A stretch of 64,000 bases of DNA, taken from contig NZ_AAUW01000007.1 in NCBI RefSeq assembly GCF_000168975.1, positions 62,001 through 126,000 on the forward strand, given 5' to 3'. The position numbers and the translations under genes are program-made. Below, in pieces: positions 7,555 to 15,985 of the stretch; position 1 is the stretch's first letter; each line of letters starts with the position of its first letter. Under the pieces are notes generated by a model that was given only the letters and a program-made list of their open reading frames with translations, ran no database searches and was not told where the DNA came from. The DNA comes from Roseibium aggregatum IAM 12614. GTDB taxonomy: Bacteria; Pseudomonadota; Alphaproteobacteria; Rhizobiales; Stappiaceae.

Positions 7555-9012
7555 ATGGCCAGCAAAGTGATCAAGGGCGGAACGGTTGTCACCGCCGATC
7601 TGTCCTACGAAGCCGATGTGAAAATCGAAGACGGCAGGATTGTCGAAATCGGACCCAACCTGTCCGGCGACGAAACCCTGGATGCGACCGGCTGTTACAT
7701 CATGCCGGGCGGTATCGATCCGCACACGCACCTGGAAATGCCCTTCATGGGCACCTTCTCTTCAGACAATTTCGACAGCGGTACGCGCGCAGCGCTGGCA
7801 GGCGGCACCACCATGGTCGTCGATTTTGCCCTGCCCTCGCCCGGCCAGTCCCTGCTGGAAGCTTTGCAGATGTGGGACAACAAGTCGTCGATGGCCCACT
7901 GCGACTATTCCTTCCACATGGCGATCACCTGGTGGGGCGAACAGGTCTTCAATGACATGCAGACCGTCGTCCAGCAAAAGGGCATCAACACCTTCAAGCA
8001 CTTCATGGCCTACAAGGGCGCGCTGATGGTGAATGATGACGAAATGTTCGCTTCGTTCTCGCGCTGTGCCGAACTCGGCGCTCTGCCGCTGGTACACGCG
8101 GAAAACGGCGATGTGGTCGCCACTTTGCAGCAAAAGCTGCTTGCGGAAGGCAACAACGGCCCGGAAGCCCATGCCTATTCCCGTCCGCCGGAAGTGGAAG
8201 GCGAAGCCACCAACCGTGCAATCATGATCGCGGACATGGCCGGCGTGCCGGTCTATATCGTTCATACGTCTTCCGAGCAGGCACATGAAGCCATTCGCCG
8301 AGCCCGCCAGAATGGCATCCGGGCCTATGGTGAACCGCTTATCCAGCACCTGACGCTCGATGACAGCGAATACAAGCACGCCGATTGGGACCACGCTGCC
8401 CGCCGGGTGATGTCGCCTCCCTTCCGCGACAAGAAACACCAGGACAGTCTCTGGGCAGGTCTTGCCTCCGGCTCGCTGCAAGTGGTTGCGACCGACCATT
8501 GCGCCTTCACGACTGATCAGAAACGCACCGGTGTCGGCGATTTCACCAAGATCCCGAACGGCACCGGTGGTCTGGAAGACCGCATGCCGATGCTGTGGAC
8601 CTATGGGGTGAACACTGGCCGGTTGACGCCGAACGAGTTCGTCGCGGTGACTTCAACCAATATCGCAAAGATCCTGAATATCTATCCGAAAAAAGGTGCA
8701 ATTCTGGTTGGAGCAGATGCGGATCTTGTTGTCTGGGACCCGGAGAAATCCAAAACCATCTCCGCGTCCAGCCAGCAGTCGGCCATCGACTACAACGTCT
8801 TCGAAGGCAAGGCCGTCAAAGGGCTGCCGCGCTATACGCTGACCCGTGGCCGCGTGGCCGTGGAAGATGGCACGGTCAATCACAGCCAGGGACACGGCGA
8901 GTTCGTCGCGCGCAAACCCTATCAGGCCGTCAACAAGGCGCTTAGCACGTGGAAGGAACTGACGGCACCGCGTAAAGTGGAACGCACCGGCATTCCCGCG
9001 AGCGGCGTCTGA
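7555..9012 (+). CDS. hydA: dihydropyrimidinase / D-hydantoinase
   Basis: 485-residue amidohydrolase-superfamily enzyme that hydrolyses 5,6-dihydrouracil or dihydrothymine to the N-carbamoyl beta-amino acid; it also opens hydantoins. The binuclear metal site is visible: DPHTHLEMPF (about 55-64), the probable carboxylated lysine K148 with the gating tyrosine Y153 (KHFMAY), VHAENGD, VHTSS and ATDHCAF. The start is ATG 7555, with GAAGGGG just upstream; the frame is open from 7477 but overlaps the previous gene. A strong hairpin follows the stop. Together with the adjacent amidohydrolase and aminotransferase it makes up the later steps of the reductive pyrimidine pathway. Confidence 0.93.
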   Translation: MASKVIKGGTVVTADLSYEADVKIEDGRIVEIGPNLSGDETLDATGCYIMPGGIDPHTHLEMPFMGTFSSDNFDSGTRAALAGGTTMVVDFALPSPGQSLLEALQMWDNKSSMAHCDYSFHMAITWWGEQVFNDMQTVVQQKGINTFKHFMAYKGALMVNDDEMFASFSRCAELGALPLVHAENGDVVATLQQKLLAEGNNGPEAHAYSRPPEVEGEATNRAIMIADMAGVPVYIVHTSSEQAHEAIRRARQNGIRAYGEPLIQHLTLDDSEYKHADWDHAARRVMSPPFRDKKHQDSLWAGLASGSLQVVATDHCAFTTDQKRTGVGDFTKIPNGTGGLEDRMPMLWTYGVNTGRLTPNEFVAVTSTNIAKILNIYPKKGAILVGADADLVVWDPEKSKTISASSQQSAIDYNVFEGKAVKGLPRYTLTRGRVAVEDGTVNHSQGHGEFVARKPYQAVNKALSTWKELTAPRKVERTGIPASGV

Positions 9013-9020
9013 TCCAATCC

Positions 9021-9050
9021 GCCCCCGCCCGTCAGACGGGCGGGGGCTTT
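9021..9050 (+). terminator. GC-rich hairpin after hydA
   Basis: An 11-bp perfect stem (GCCCCCGCCCG with its complement, 9021-9031 and 9037-9047), a 5-nt loop and only three T residues. It may end or attenuate transcription between the enzymes and the transporter genes. The short T run makes partial read-through likely. Confidence 0.6.
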
Positions 9051-9100
9051 CAAGAAACGAATGTGTCGAACCGGACGTGACTCGTGCCGCGAGGAACTTG

Positions 9101-9940
9101 ATGACTGCACTTGCCAGCGCAAAGGACACCGAAATGGTGGTAAACAAACAAAGCGCCAGCCCGAACCGGGTGATCGATATCGAGAACCTCTCGCTGACCT
9201 TCGAGACCAACGACGGACCGGTTAACGCGCTTTCGGACATCGATCTGAAGATCGAGGAAGGCGATTTCGTTTCCTTCATCGGACCGTCGGGTTGTGGCAA
9301 GACCACCTTGCTCAGGGTCATCGCCGATCTTGAAAAACCGACAGCCGGCTCCATCTCGGTCAACGGTGTCTCTCCGGAACAGGCCCGTCTCAACCGGGCT
9401 TATGGCTATGTCTTCCAGGCTGCAGCCCTTTACCCCTGGCGAACGATTGCCAAGAATGTCGCGTTGCCACTCGAAATCATGGGGCTTTCGAAAGCCGAGC
9501 AGCAACAGCGCATTTCCCGCAACATGGAGCTGGTGAACCTGACCGGCTTTGAAAAGAAGTATCCCTGGCAGCTCTCCGGCGGCATGCAGCAGCGCGCGTC
9601 CATCGCCCGTGCCCTTGCGGTCGAGCCGGATCTGCTCCTGATGGACGAGCCATTCGGCGCTCTCGACGAGATCGTCCGTGACCACCTCAACGAGCAACTC
9701 CTGCAGCTCTGGGCCAAGACCAACAAGACCGTGGTTTTCGTTACCCACTCGATCCCCGAGGCCGTGTTCCTGTCGACAAAGATCGTCGTGCTGTGTCCTC
9801 GCCCCGGGCGTATCTACGACGTGATCGAAAGCGACCTTCCGCGCGAACGCAGTCTTGATATCCGCGAAACGCCAGAGTTCCTCAAGGTCGCACACCGGGT
9901 CCGCGAAGGCCTGAAGGCGGGGCACTCCTATGAAGACTAG
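9101..9940 (+). CDS. NitT/TauT-type ABC transporter ATP-binding protein
   Basis: 279-residue ATPase of a nitrate/taurine/pyrimidine-precursor-type importer. All motifs are intact: Walker A GPSGCGKTT, Q-loop VFQAAALYPW, signature LSGGMQQRASIARAL, Walker B LLLMDEPFGALDE, and the switch histidine in VTHSIPEAV. The start is ATG 9101 because GAGG at 9091-9094 sits 6 bp upstream; the same frame is open from GTG 9077. It is followed by two permease genes but no binding protein. The cluster suggests uptake of a pyrimidine or hydantoin-like compound, which is inference. Confidence 0.92.
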   Translation: MTALASAKDTEMVVNKQSASPNRVIDIENLSLTFETNDGPVNALSDIDLKIEEGDFVSFIGPSGCGKTTLLRVIADLEKPTAGSISVNGVSPEQARLNRAYGYVFQAAALYPWRTIAKNVALPLEIMGLSKAEQQQRISRNMELVNLTGFEKKYPWQLSGGMQQRASIARALAVEPDLLLMDEPFGALDEIVRDHLNEQLLQLWAKTNKTVVFVTHSIPEAVFLSTKIVVLCPRPGRIYDVIESDLPRERSLDIRETPEFLKVAHRVREGLKAGHSYED

Positions 9941-10060
9941 AAGGAACCGACCTGCGACATTTGTAGACCTCGCGCCCGACCAAGCACTCCATGTCTTTGA
10001 TGGGTCTCACAGCCAGGTCTGGGCAATGCCTGAGCGCCACAACGGGAAAGGCACGGATAC
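9941..10060 (+). other. spacer between ATPase and permease genes
   Basis: About 120 bp between tightly linked transporter genes, which is long for this operon. No gene, strong hairpin or convincing promoter is seen by eye. Confidence 0.4.
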
Positions 10061-10984
10061 ATGACCGACGCCTCTCTATCACAGACCCGTAGCATGAACC
10101 CCTTTGCCGGCCTGATGTCCGGCACCATCGGCCCGGTCACCGTGGTGGTGCTGGCCATCATAGCGCTTTGGTACATCTCCGCCGTCGCACTCAACACGCA
10201 GTTCCAGCAGGACATATACGCGCGCGCCGGACAAAGCGATGTCAGCTTTTCACAGCTTGTCACGGACACGCTTTTCCAGGAACGCCCGGTCCTGCCTGCA
10301 CCGCACCAGGTGCTCGTCGAAATCTGGGACACGACGGTCAACAAGAAGATCACATCCAAACGGTCGCTGGTCTACCATACCGGCATCACGCTCTCCTCAA
10401 CGCTCCTCGGGTTTCTGATCGGCACAACGCTCGGCATTCTCCTGGCGATTGGCATCGTGCATTCACGTGTGCTCGACAAGTCATTGATGCCGTGGGTGAT
10501 TTCCTCGCAGACCATCCCCATTCTCGCCATCGCCCCCATGATCATCGTGGTCCTGAACGCGGTCGGCATCTCCGGCTTGCTGCCGAAAGCCATGATTTCC
10601 ACCTACCTGTCCTTTTTCCCCGTCACGGTTGGCATGGTGAAAGGATTGCGGTCGCCGGAAGTCATCCACATGGACCTGATGCACACCTATTCGGCAACGC
10701 GCATCCAGGCCTTCTGGAAATTGCGCCTGCCCTATGCGGTCCCCTATCTTTTCACCTCCATGAAAATCGGCATGGCGGCCTCCCTTGTTGGCGCCATCGT
10801 CGGTGAATTGCCGACAGGTGCCGTTGCCGGTCTCGGCGCGCGACTGCTTGCCGGGTCCTACTATGGCCAGACCGTGCAGATCTGGTCGGCCCTTCTGATG
10901 GCCGCCTTCCTGGCAGGGTCTCTGGTTGCGCTGATTGGCGTGATCGAAAAGCGCACGCTGAAACGCATGGGGATGGCCGGATGA
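10061..10984 (+). CDS. ABC transporter permease 1 (NitT/TauT type)
   Basis: 307-residue inner-membrane permease with a first membrane segment at about residues 25-43, a periplasmic stretch with many polar residues to about 105, and then roughly five further membrane segments. The cytoplasmic coupling loop is seen as MDLMHTYSATRIQAFWKLRLPYAVPYLF, matching the EAA-type loop that docks on the ATPase. The stop overlaps the next start by 4 bp (ATGA), indicating coupled translation of the two permeases, which probably form a heterodimer. Confidence 0.9.
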   Translation: MTDASLSQTRSMNPFAGLMSGTIGPVTVVVLAIIALWYISAVALNTQFQQDIYARAGQSDVSFSQLVTDTLFQERPVLPAPHQVLVEIWDTTVNKKITSKRSLVYHTGITLSSTLLGFLIGTTLGILLAIGIVHSRVLDKSLMPWVISSQTIPILAIAPMIIVVLNAVGISGLLPKAMISTYLSFFPVTVGMVKGLRSPEVIHMDLMHTYSATRIQAFWKLRLPYAVPYLFTSMKIGMAASLVGAIVGELPTGAVAGLGARLLAGSYYGQTVQIWSALLMAAFLAGSLVALIGVIEKRTLKRMGMAG

Positions 10985-12126
10985 GCACCATGACAGAGAA
11001 AAAAAGCCGCCTGGATATGCCGGCTCTGTTGGCCTGGTTCATCGTCGCCATGGTGGTCGTCGGCCTGTTCAGCCCGATCTTTGGCCCTGACTACGGCGTC
11101 ATGGACGTTCCACGGCTCGCCCTTTGCCTCGTTATCCTGGCGATTGCCGGGGTGCGCTACGAGCTTGGCTTCATGCGCAATCCCCTGGGCGATATTATCC
11201 TGGGTATCGTCACCGCGATCGCCGCCTGGCTTCTGATCGCGACCTCTTCCCAACATGCCGGACAAGCCACGCTCGGTTTCTGGGCTCTTGTAGCGGCAAC
11301 CTGGGCGGCGTCCTGGCTGTTCGTCGAACGGCTTGCCACGTGGCGCCACCTGTCGCCACTCGCGACCAGGCTCATCAATCTCGCCATTCCGGCACTCTTT
11401 GGGATTACCCTCCTGGCGCTATGGCAGGTCATCGTGACCGGCGCCGGCATTCCGAAGGTTCTGCTGCCGGCACCTTCCGAAATCTGGGTTCGCCTGACCA
11501 ATTCCGGTCCAACGCTGTGGGCTGATTTCCGCCAGACGTTCCTGAAGGCCGTTCTGGCCGGCTATGCCATCGGCTGCGGTTCTGCCTTCATCACCGCAAT
11601 TCTGGTGGACCGGGTGCCGTTCCTGCGCCGGGGCCTGCTGCCGATCGGCAATCTGGTGTCCGCCCTGCCGATCATCGGCGTTGCCCCCATCATGGTGATG
11701 TGGTTTGGCTTCGACTGGCCGTCCAAGGCCGCTGTCGTGATCATCATGACCTTCTTCCCGATGCTGGTGAACACCGTCTCTGGTCTCGCCGCGTCAGATG
11801 CCATGCAACGCGACCTGATGCGCACCTACGCCTCCAACTACTGGCAGACGCTCTTCAAGCTGCGCTTGCCGATGGCCATGCCCTTCATCTTCAACGCGCT
11901 GAAGATCAATTCGACGCTGGCCCTGATCGGGGCCATTGTGGCCGAATTTTTCGGGACGCCAATCGTCGGCATGGGCTTCCGCATTTCCACGGAAGTCGGC
12001 CGGATGAACGTTGATATGGTCTGGGCGGAAATCGCCGTCGCGGCCCTCGCCGGCTCGCTCTTCTACGGCCTCGTCGCACTTCTGGAACGCGCAGTCACTT
12101 TCTGGCATCCGTCTGTCAGGGGGTGA
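10981..12126 (+). CDS. ABC transporter permease 2 (NitT/TauT type)
   Basis: 381-residue permease partner of the preceding gene. The first ~130 residues carry three to four extra hydrophobic segments not present in short relatives. The conserved core (about residues 135-375) has six segments and an EAA-like coupling loop (MQRDLMRTYASNYWQTLFKLRLPMAMPFIF). The order ATPase-permease-permease with no periplasmic binding protein is the oddity of this transporter; the binding protein must be elsewhere or absent. Confidence 0.9.
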   Translation: MSTMTEKKSRLDMPALLAWFIVAMVVVGLFSPIFGPDYGVMDVPRLALCLVILAIAGVRYELGFMRNPLGDIILGIVTAIAAWLLIATSSQHAGQATLGFWALVAATWAASWLFVERLATWRHLSPLATRLINLAIPALFGITLLALWQVIVTGAGIPKVLLPAPSEIWVRLTNSGPTLWADFRQTFLKAVLAGYAIGCGSAFITAILVDRVPFLRRGLLPIGNLVSALPIIGVAPIMVMWFGFDWPSKAAVVIIMTFFPMLVNTVSGLAASDAMQRDLMRTYASNYWQTLFKLRLPMAMPFIFNALKINSTLALIGAIVAEFFGTPIVGMGFRISTEVGRMNVDMVWAEIAVAALAGSLFYGLVALLERAVTFWHPSVRG

Positions 12127-12138
12127 ATTCTCTCTCCA

Positions 12139-12183
12139 CTTGTGATCCTGGATATGCCAAAAGGCGTCATCCAGGATCACAAG
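12139..12183. repeat. long perfect inverted repeat between permease and mazG
   Basis: Two 15-bp perfect arms (CTTGTGATCCTGGAT at 12139-12153 and its complement at 12169-12183) enclose 15 nt that can extend the stem further (GCC-AAAA-GGC). No T-tract follows on either strand, so this looks more like an RNA-stabilising or REP-like hairpin than a classical terminator. It marks the 3' end of the ABC operon. Confidence 0.6.
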
Positions 12184-12204
12184 AAGACAGGATGCTTTCC
12201 CTCC

Positions 12205-13026
12205 ATGACTCCCAGCCGAGATATCTCCCGCCTGATTGAAATCATGGCCGCGCTCAGAACGCCTGTGACCGGTTGCCCCTGGGATCTGGAACAGACCTTC
12301 GCAACCATCGCGCCCTATACGCTGGAAGAGGCCTACGAAGTCGCGGATGCCATCGCCAAGAACGATCTGGTGGAGCTTCGCGAGGAGCTCGGCGATCTGC
12401 TGCTGCAGGTGGTCTACCATGCACGGATGGCGGAAGAAGAAGACCACTTTGACTTTGGCGATGTGGTGCAAGCCATCACGAAAAAACTGATCCGCCGGCA
12501 CCCTCATGTTTTTGGTGACGAGAATGGTGAGAAGGCGGAGCATGTCAAAGGGATCTGGGAACGAATCAAGGCCGAAGAACGGGCAGAAAAGCGCGCAGCC
12601 AAGCAGGCACTCGGTATTGAGGAAGAACAACAGGGCTTTCTCGATGACATACCAACTGCCTTCCCTGCCCTTCAGGAGGCCGAAAAGCTGCAGCGGCGCG
12701 CGTCAAAGGTAGGTTTCGACTGGAACGACGCCAGACTTGTCCTCGACAAGATCCGAGAAGAAACACACGAGTTGGACGAGGAACTCGCCAAGCCCTCCCC
12801 AGACAAGGACCGGATCTCCGATGAACTCGGCGATACGTTGTTTGCCCTCGCCAACCTTGCCCGGCACCTGGACATTGATCCGGAAGAAGCTCTTCGCCGC
12901 ACCAACCGGAAGTTCCGCAAGCGCTTTGCGGCCATTGAAGACCAAGCGGTACAGACGGGCACAACGCTTGCAGCGATGATGCTGGACGAAATGGAAGCGG
13001 CCTGGCAAGCCGCGAAGACCAAATAA
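12205..13026 (+). CDS. mazG: nucleoside triphosphate pyrophosphohydrolase MazG
   Basis: Hydrolyses (d)NTPs to monophosphate and pyrophosphate, cleaning the nucleotide pool and affecting ppGpp levels. The 273-residue protein has the usual two tandem MazG domains: the first with LEEAYEVADAI and REELGDLLLQVVYHA (about residues 40-75), and the second with REETHELDEEL and DELGDTLFALANLARH (about 180-230). The start is placed at ATG 12205; the frame is open from 12142 but that part is occupied by the inverted repeat. No strong ribosome site is visible. It converges with hflX. Confidence 0.93.
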   Translation: MTPSRDISRLIEIMAALRTPVTGCPWDLEQTFATIAPYTLEEAYEVADAIAKNDLVELREELGDLLLQVVYHARMAEEEDHFDFGDVVQAITKKLIRRHPHVFGDENGEKAEHVKGIWERIKAEERAEKRAAKQALGIEEEQQGFLDDIPTAFPALQEAEKLQRRASKVGFDWNDARLVLDKIREETHELDEELAKPSPDKDRISDELGDTLFALANLARHLDIDPEEALRRTNRKFRKRFAAIEDQAVQTGTTLAAMMLDEMEAAWQAAKTK

Positions 13027-13067
13027 TCCTCCCGGCTCATACCGATTTTGACCGCTTTTGCCTGACG

Positions 13068-13170
13068 AGAGCATGTCGCATTTTATCGGATTCACTTTTC
13101 ATCGTCTGAAATCAGAGATTTCAGCGCAAAAACCGATAAAAGATTTATTCACTTAAACGCGACACGCTCT
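13068..13170. repeat. 103-bp palindromic intergenic element
   Basis: The ends are near-perfect inverted copies: AGAGCATGTCGCATTT at the left and, read on the other strand, AGAGCGTGTCGCGTTT at the right (14 of 16 identical). Inside are inverted copies of TTTTATCGG and AGTGAAT, plus a perfect palindrome CTGAAATC-AGA-GATTTCAG at 13106-13124. It fills the convergent gap between mazG and hflX and ends 2 bp from the hflX stop. The form is that of the short mosaic intergenic repeats known in rhizobial relatives; it could also terminate both genes. Confidence 0.6.
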
Positions 13171-13172
13171 GG

Positions 13173-14573
13173 CTAAAGATAAGCCGCATAAAGCTCGCGG
13201 AACGGGCCGCGCTGCTTGTCGGAAACGCGCACTTCCGCCGTCACGAAGTCCTCGGCATCTGTGCGTTCCAGCACTTCGGCCATCTGATAGAGTTTCGCCA
13301 GCAGCGCGCCGTCAGCCACAGGTATCTTCACGGTCAGAATGTCGTCATGCTGCGCCATGAAGGTATCGACACGGGTATAAAGCTGCTCTATGCCCTCGCC
13401 CGTCAACGCGGAAAGGGCGATCGGCCCCTCATCGCCCGCGTCCTCCAGCAACTTTTCGCGGTAGGCCGGATCGAGACAATCGATCTTGTTCCACACTTCG
13501 ATGATCGGCGCGCCCGTCAAGGCATCGACACCAAGATCCGTCAGCGTCTTCTTGACGTCCTCGGCCTGTGCTTCAGTATCTGGATGCGAAATGTCCCGCA
13601 CATGCAGAATGAGATCCGCTTCCAGAACCTCTTCCAGTGTCGCCCGGAAAGCAGCCACCAGATGGGTCGGAAGGTCAGAAATGAAGCCGACCGTGTCCGA
13701 CAGGATAATTTCCTTGCCATGGGGCAAGGCGACCTTGCGCAACGTCGGATCGAGCGTCGCAAACAGGAGATCCTTGGCAAAAACGTCGGACTCGGTCATC
13801 CGGTTGAACAGCGTCGATTTTCCGGCGTTGGTATAACCAACCAGCGCGACAACCGGCTGCGGGATCTTCTTGCGCTTCTTGCGGTGCAGGTCACGCGTCC
13901 GGCGAACCTGTTCAAGCTGCTTCTGCAGCGCAATGATACGATCCTGAATCTGGCGGCGGTCAGCCTCGATCTGAGTTTCGCCGGGACCGCCCATGAACCC
14001 TGCCCCGCCACGCTGACGTTCAAGGTGGGTCCAGGACCGCACGAGACGGCTTTTCTGCCAGGTCAGATGCGCGAGATCGACCTGAAGCCGACCTTCCTTG
14101 GTGCGCGCCCGGTCACCGAAGATTTCCAGGATCAGACCGGTGCGGTCGATCACTTTCGTCTTGAGACGGCGTTCAAGGTTGCGCTGCTGAACAGGAGTGA
14201 GAGGATGGTCGATGACGACGAGATCGAGATCCTCGCTCGCGACGATACCGGCGAGTTCGGCGACCTTGCCGTCTCCGAACAGCGTCGCAGGCTTGGGGCT
14301 ATTGACCCGGACAACACCGGAATGGGCGATATTGAGATTGATGGCGGCGCTCAGACCGAGCGCTTCTTCCAGACGTGCTTCCGGACTGCGGTTACCACGA
14401 AGGTCTGCCTGGCTGGATTCGCCACGCAGTTGTAGAACCGGCTCCAAAATCATTGCACGAAAGGGCTGGGGCAGACGGTCAACCCCAGTATCCTTTATCC
14501 GTAGCGATTTCTGGCCAGGTTCTTCGGAACCATTGGATTTAGAAAAATCGTCTGCGCGAGACTTCGGTTTCAA
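13173..14573 (-). CDS. hflX: ribosome-associated GTPase HflX
   Basis: GTPase that binds the 50S subunit and can split or rescue stalled 70S ribosomes. In the 466-residue protein the N-terminal nucleotide-binding domain is followed by the glycine-rich linker GGAGFMGGPGETQIE, a basic coiled segment, and a G domain with G1 GYTNAGKST, G2 FATLDPT, G3 DTVGF and G4 NKID. The start is TTG 14573, directly after the hfq stop, so translation is probably coupled; a later start is possible because the first ~40 residues are poorly conserved in kind. The hfq-hflX pairing is common in proteobacteria. Confidence 0.93.
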   Translation of the reverse strand: MKPKSRADDFSKSNGSEEPGQKSLRIKDTGVDRLPQPFRAMILEPVLQLRGESSQADLRGNRSPEARLEEALGLSAAINLNIAHSGVVRVNSPKPATLFGDGKVAELAGIVASEDLDLVVIDHPLTPVQQRNLERRLKTKVIDRTGLILEIFGDRARTKEGRLQVDLAHLTWQKSRLVRSWTHLERQRGGAGFMGGPGETQIEADRRQIQDRIIALQKQLEQVRRTRDLHRKKRKKIPQPVVALVGYTNAGKSTLFNRMTESDVFAKDLLFATLDPTLRKVALPHGKEIILSDTVGFISDLPTHLVAAFRATLEEVLEADLILHVRDISHPDTEAQAEDVKKTLTDLGVDALTGAPIIEVWNKIDCLDPAYREKLLEDAGDEGPIALSALTGEGIEQLYTRVDTFMAQHDDILTVKIPVADGALLAKLYQMAEVLERTDAEDFVTAEVRVSDKQRGPFRELYAAYL

Positions 14574-14828
14574 TCAGCTTGCCTTTTCAGCGTTTTCCTC
14601 TGCCTGATCGAACAGTTGAACAGGTCCGTTTGGCATAATTGTGGAAATCGCATGTTTGTAAACAAGCTGGGAGTGCCCATCACGACGCAGCAGAACGCAG
14701 AAGTTGTCGAACCATGTCACGACACCCTGCAACTTCACACCGTTGATCAGAAAAATCGTCAGAGGAGTCTTTTGCTTGCGAACGTGATTTAGAAAAGTGT
14801 CTTGAAGATTTTGTGCGCGCTCAGCCAT
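14574..14828 (-). CDS. hfq: RNA chaperone Hfq
   Basis: 84-residue Sm-like protein forming a hexamer that pairs small RNAs with mRNAs. The Sm1 motif ([20 protein letters not shown]) and Sm2 motif ([12 protein letters not shown]) are intact, and the short acidic C-terminal tail is typical of alphaproteobacterial Hfq. The gene sits between dat and hflX on the minus strand, with 190 bp of non-coding DNA upstream (14829-15018) that probably carries its promoter. Confidence 0.97.
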   Translation of the reverse strand: MAERAQNLQDTFLNHVRKQKTPLTIFLINGVKLQGVVTWFDNFCVLLRRDGHSQLVYKHAISTIMPNGPVQLFDQAEENAEKAS

Positions 14829-15018
14829 CAGTCTTTTTATCCTATTTGCCCCGGATGCGGCCGAGCATCCGGCGTTTCAGCAGCATACCGTCAAAAGCCG
14901 TTCAGTATCAAAGGCTAAGGTTTGACGCACCGCCCGCTTTTCGTGTAGCCCACCAGTCAAGACCGTCTGCCTCGGTCTGAAACAGTTTCGAATTTTCGGC
15001 CCAATGAGGCCAATCGAC

Positions 15019-15882
15019 TCATACCGCCTGCAAATCAGTAGCAGTATGGAACAATTCGCGCAATCGGGTTGCAACGTATCCAGGATGACCGTTTCCGATA
15101 ATCTTGCCATCCAAACGTGTCACCGGCATCACGACAGTAGTGGCCGCCGTAACGAAGGCCTCCTTCGCGTCGAACGCTTCCTCTAGGCTAAACGGCCTTT
15201 CCTCAAACGTCAGCCCTTCCTTTTGTATGAGATCCAGAATCACTGCGCGGGTTATTCCCCGAAGGATGCCGCTTTCAGCCGGCCGGGTAACCAGAACGCC
15301 CTCCTTGGTGACGATCCAGGCGTTGGTCGATCCGCCCTCGGTGACATTGCCATCGGCGTCCACATACCAGGCTTCCTTGCCACCGTGTTCCTTGGCGTTC
15401 TGCTTCGCCAGCACGTTCGGCAAAAGAGCGACCGTCTTGATATCGACGCGCGGCCACCGGTTTTCAGGATAGCTGACAACCGAAATACCCTGTTCCGCCT
15501 GCGCTTGCGCAGCGGCTGGGCTGGACGAACGGGCCGTCACGACGATCGACGGCGCCACATGTGCAGGCGGGAAGAAATGATCACGCTTGGAAACACCGCG
15601 CGTCACCTGAATATAGACCAGTCCGTTGCGGACAAGGTTCCGACGAACCACCTGATGAAGCACGAACTCCACGGCCTTGCGCGCCATCGGCCAGTCGATA
15701 CGCAGCTCGCTCAGGGATCTGCCGAGGCGATCCAAATGCCGTGGCACGTCGACAATCTTGCCTTGCCAGACTTCACAGACTTCATAAACGCCATCGGCAA
15801 ATTGATATCCGCGGTCTTCAACATGCACCGCAGCATCGGCGTGACGAACATATTGGCCGTTGACATAGGCAATCCGGCTCAT
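15019..15882 (-). CDS. dat: D-amino acid aminotransferase, class IV
   Basis: 287-residue PLP enzyme of the branched-chain/D-amino-acid aminotransferase fold. It interconverts D-alanine and D-glutamate with their keto acids, supplying D-amino acids for peptidoglycan. The PLP lysine is K149 in RVDIKTVALLPNVLAK, and the phosphate-binding turn is seen near VTEGGSTNAWIV. The position between trkA and hfq is the standard Hyphomicrobiales order. Class IV enzymes are hard to separate by eye, so 4-amino-4-deoxychorismate lyase or BCAT activity is not excluded, though length and motifs favour Dat. Confidence 0.88.
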   Translation of the reverse strand: MSRIAYVNGQYVRHADAAVHVEDRGYQFADGVYEVCEVWQGKIVDVPRHLDRLGRSLSELRIDWPMARKAVEFVLHQVVRRNLVRNGLVYIQVTRGVSKRDHFFPPAHVAPSIVVTARSSSPAAAQAQAEQGISVVSYPENRWPRVDIKTVALLPNVLAKQNAKEHGGKEAWYVDADGNVTEGGSTNAWIVTKEGVLVTRPAESGILRGITRAVILDLIQKEGLTFEERPFSLEEAFDAKEAFVTAATTVVMPVTRLDGKIIGNGHPGYVATRLRELFHTATDLQAV

Positions 15883-15985
15883 GGTTCCTCCAGGACAGGA
15901 CGGTTCGAAACGAACCGATTGGTATTTTTGAAAGTTTTGGCCTTTTGATCACACAAAAGCAAGGTCAGAAAGAAGCCAGTCAGCC

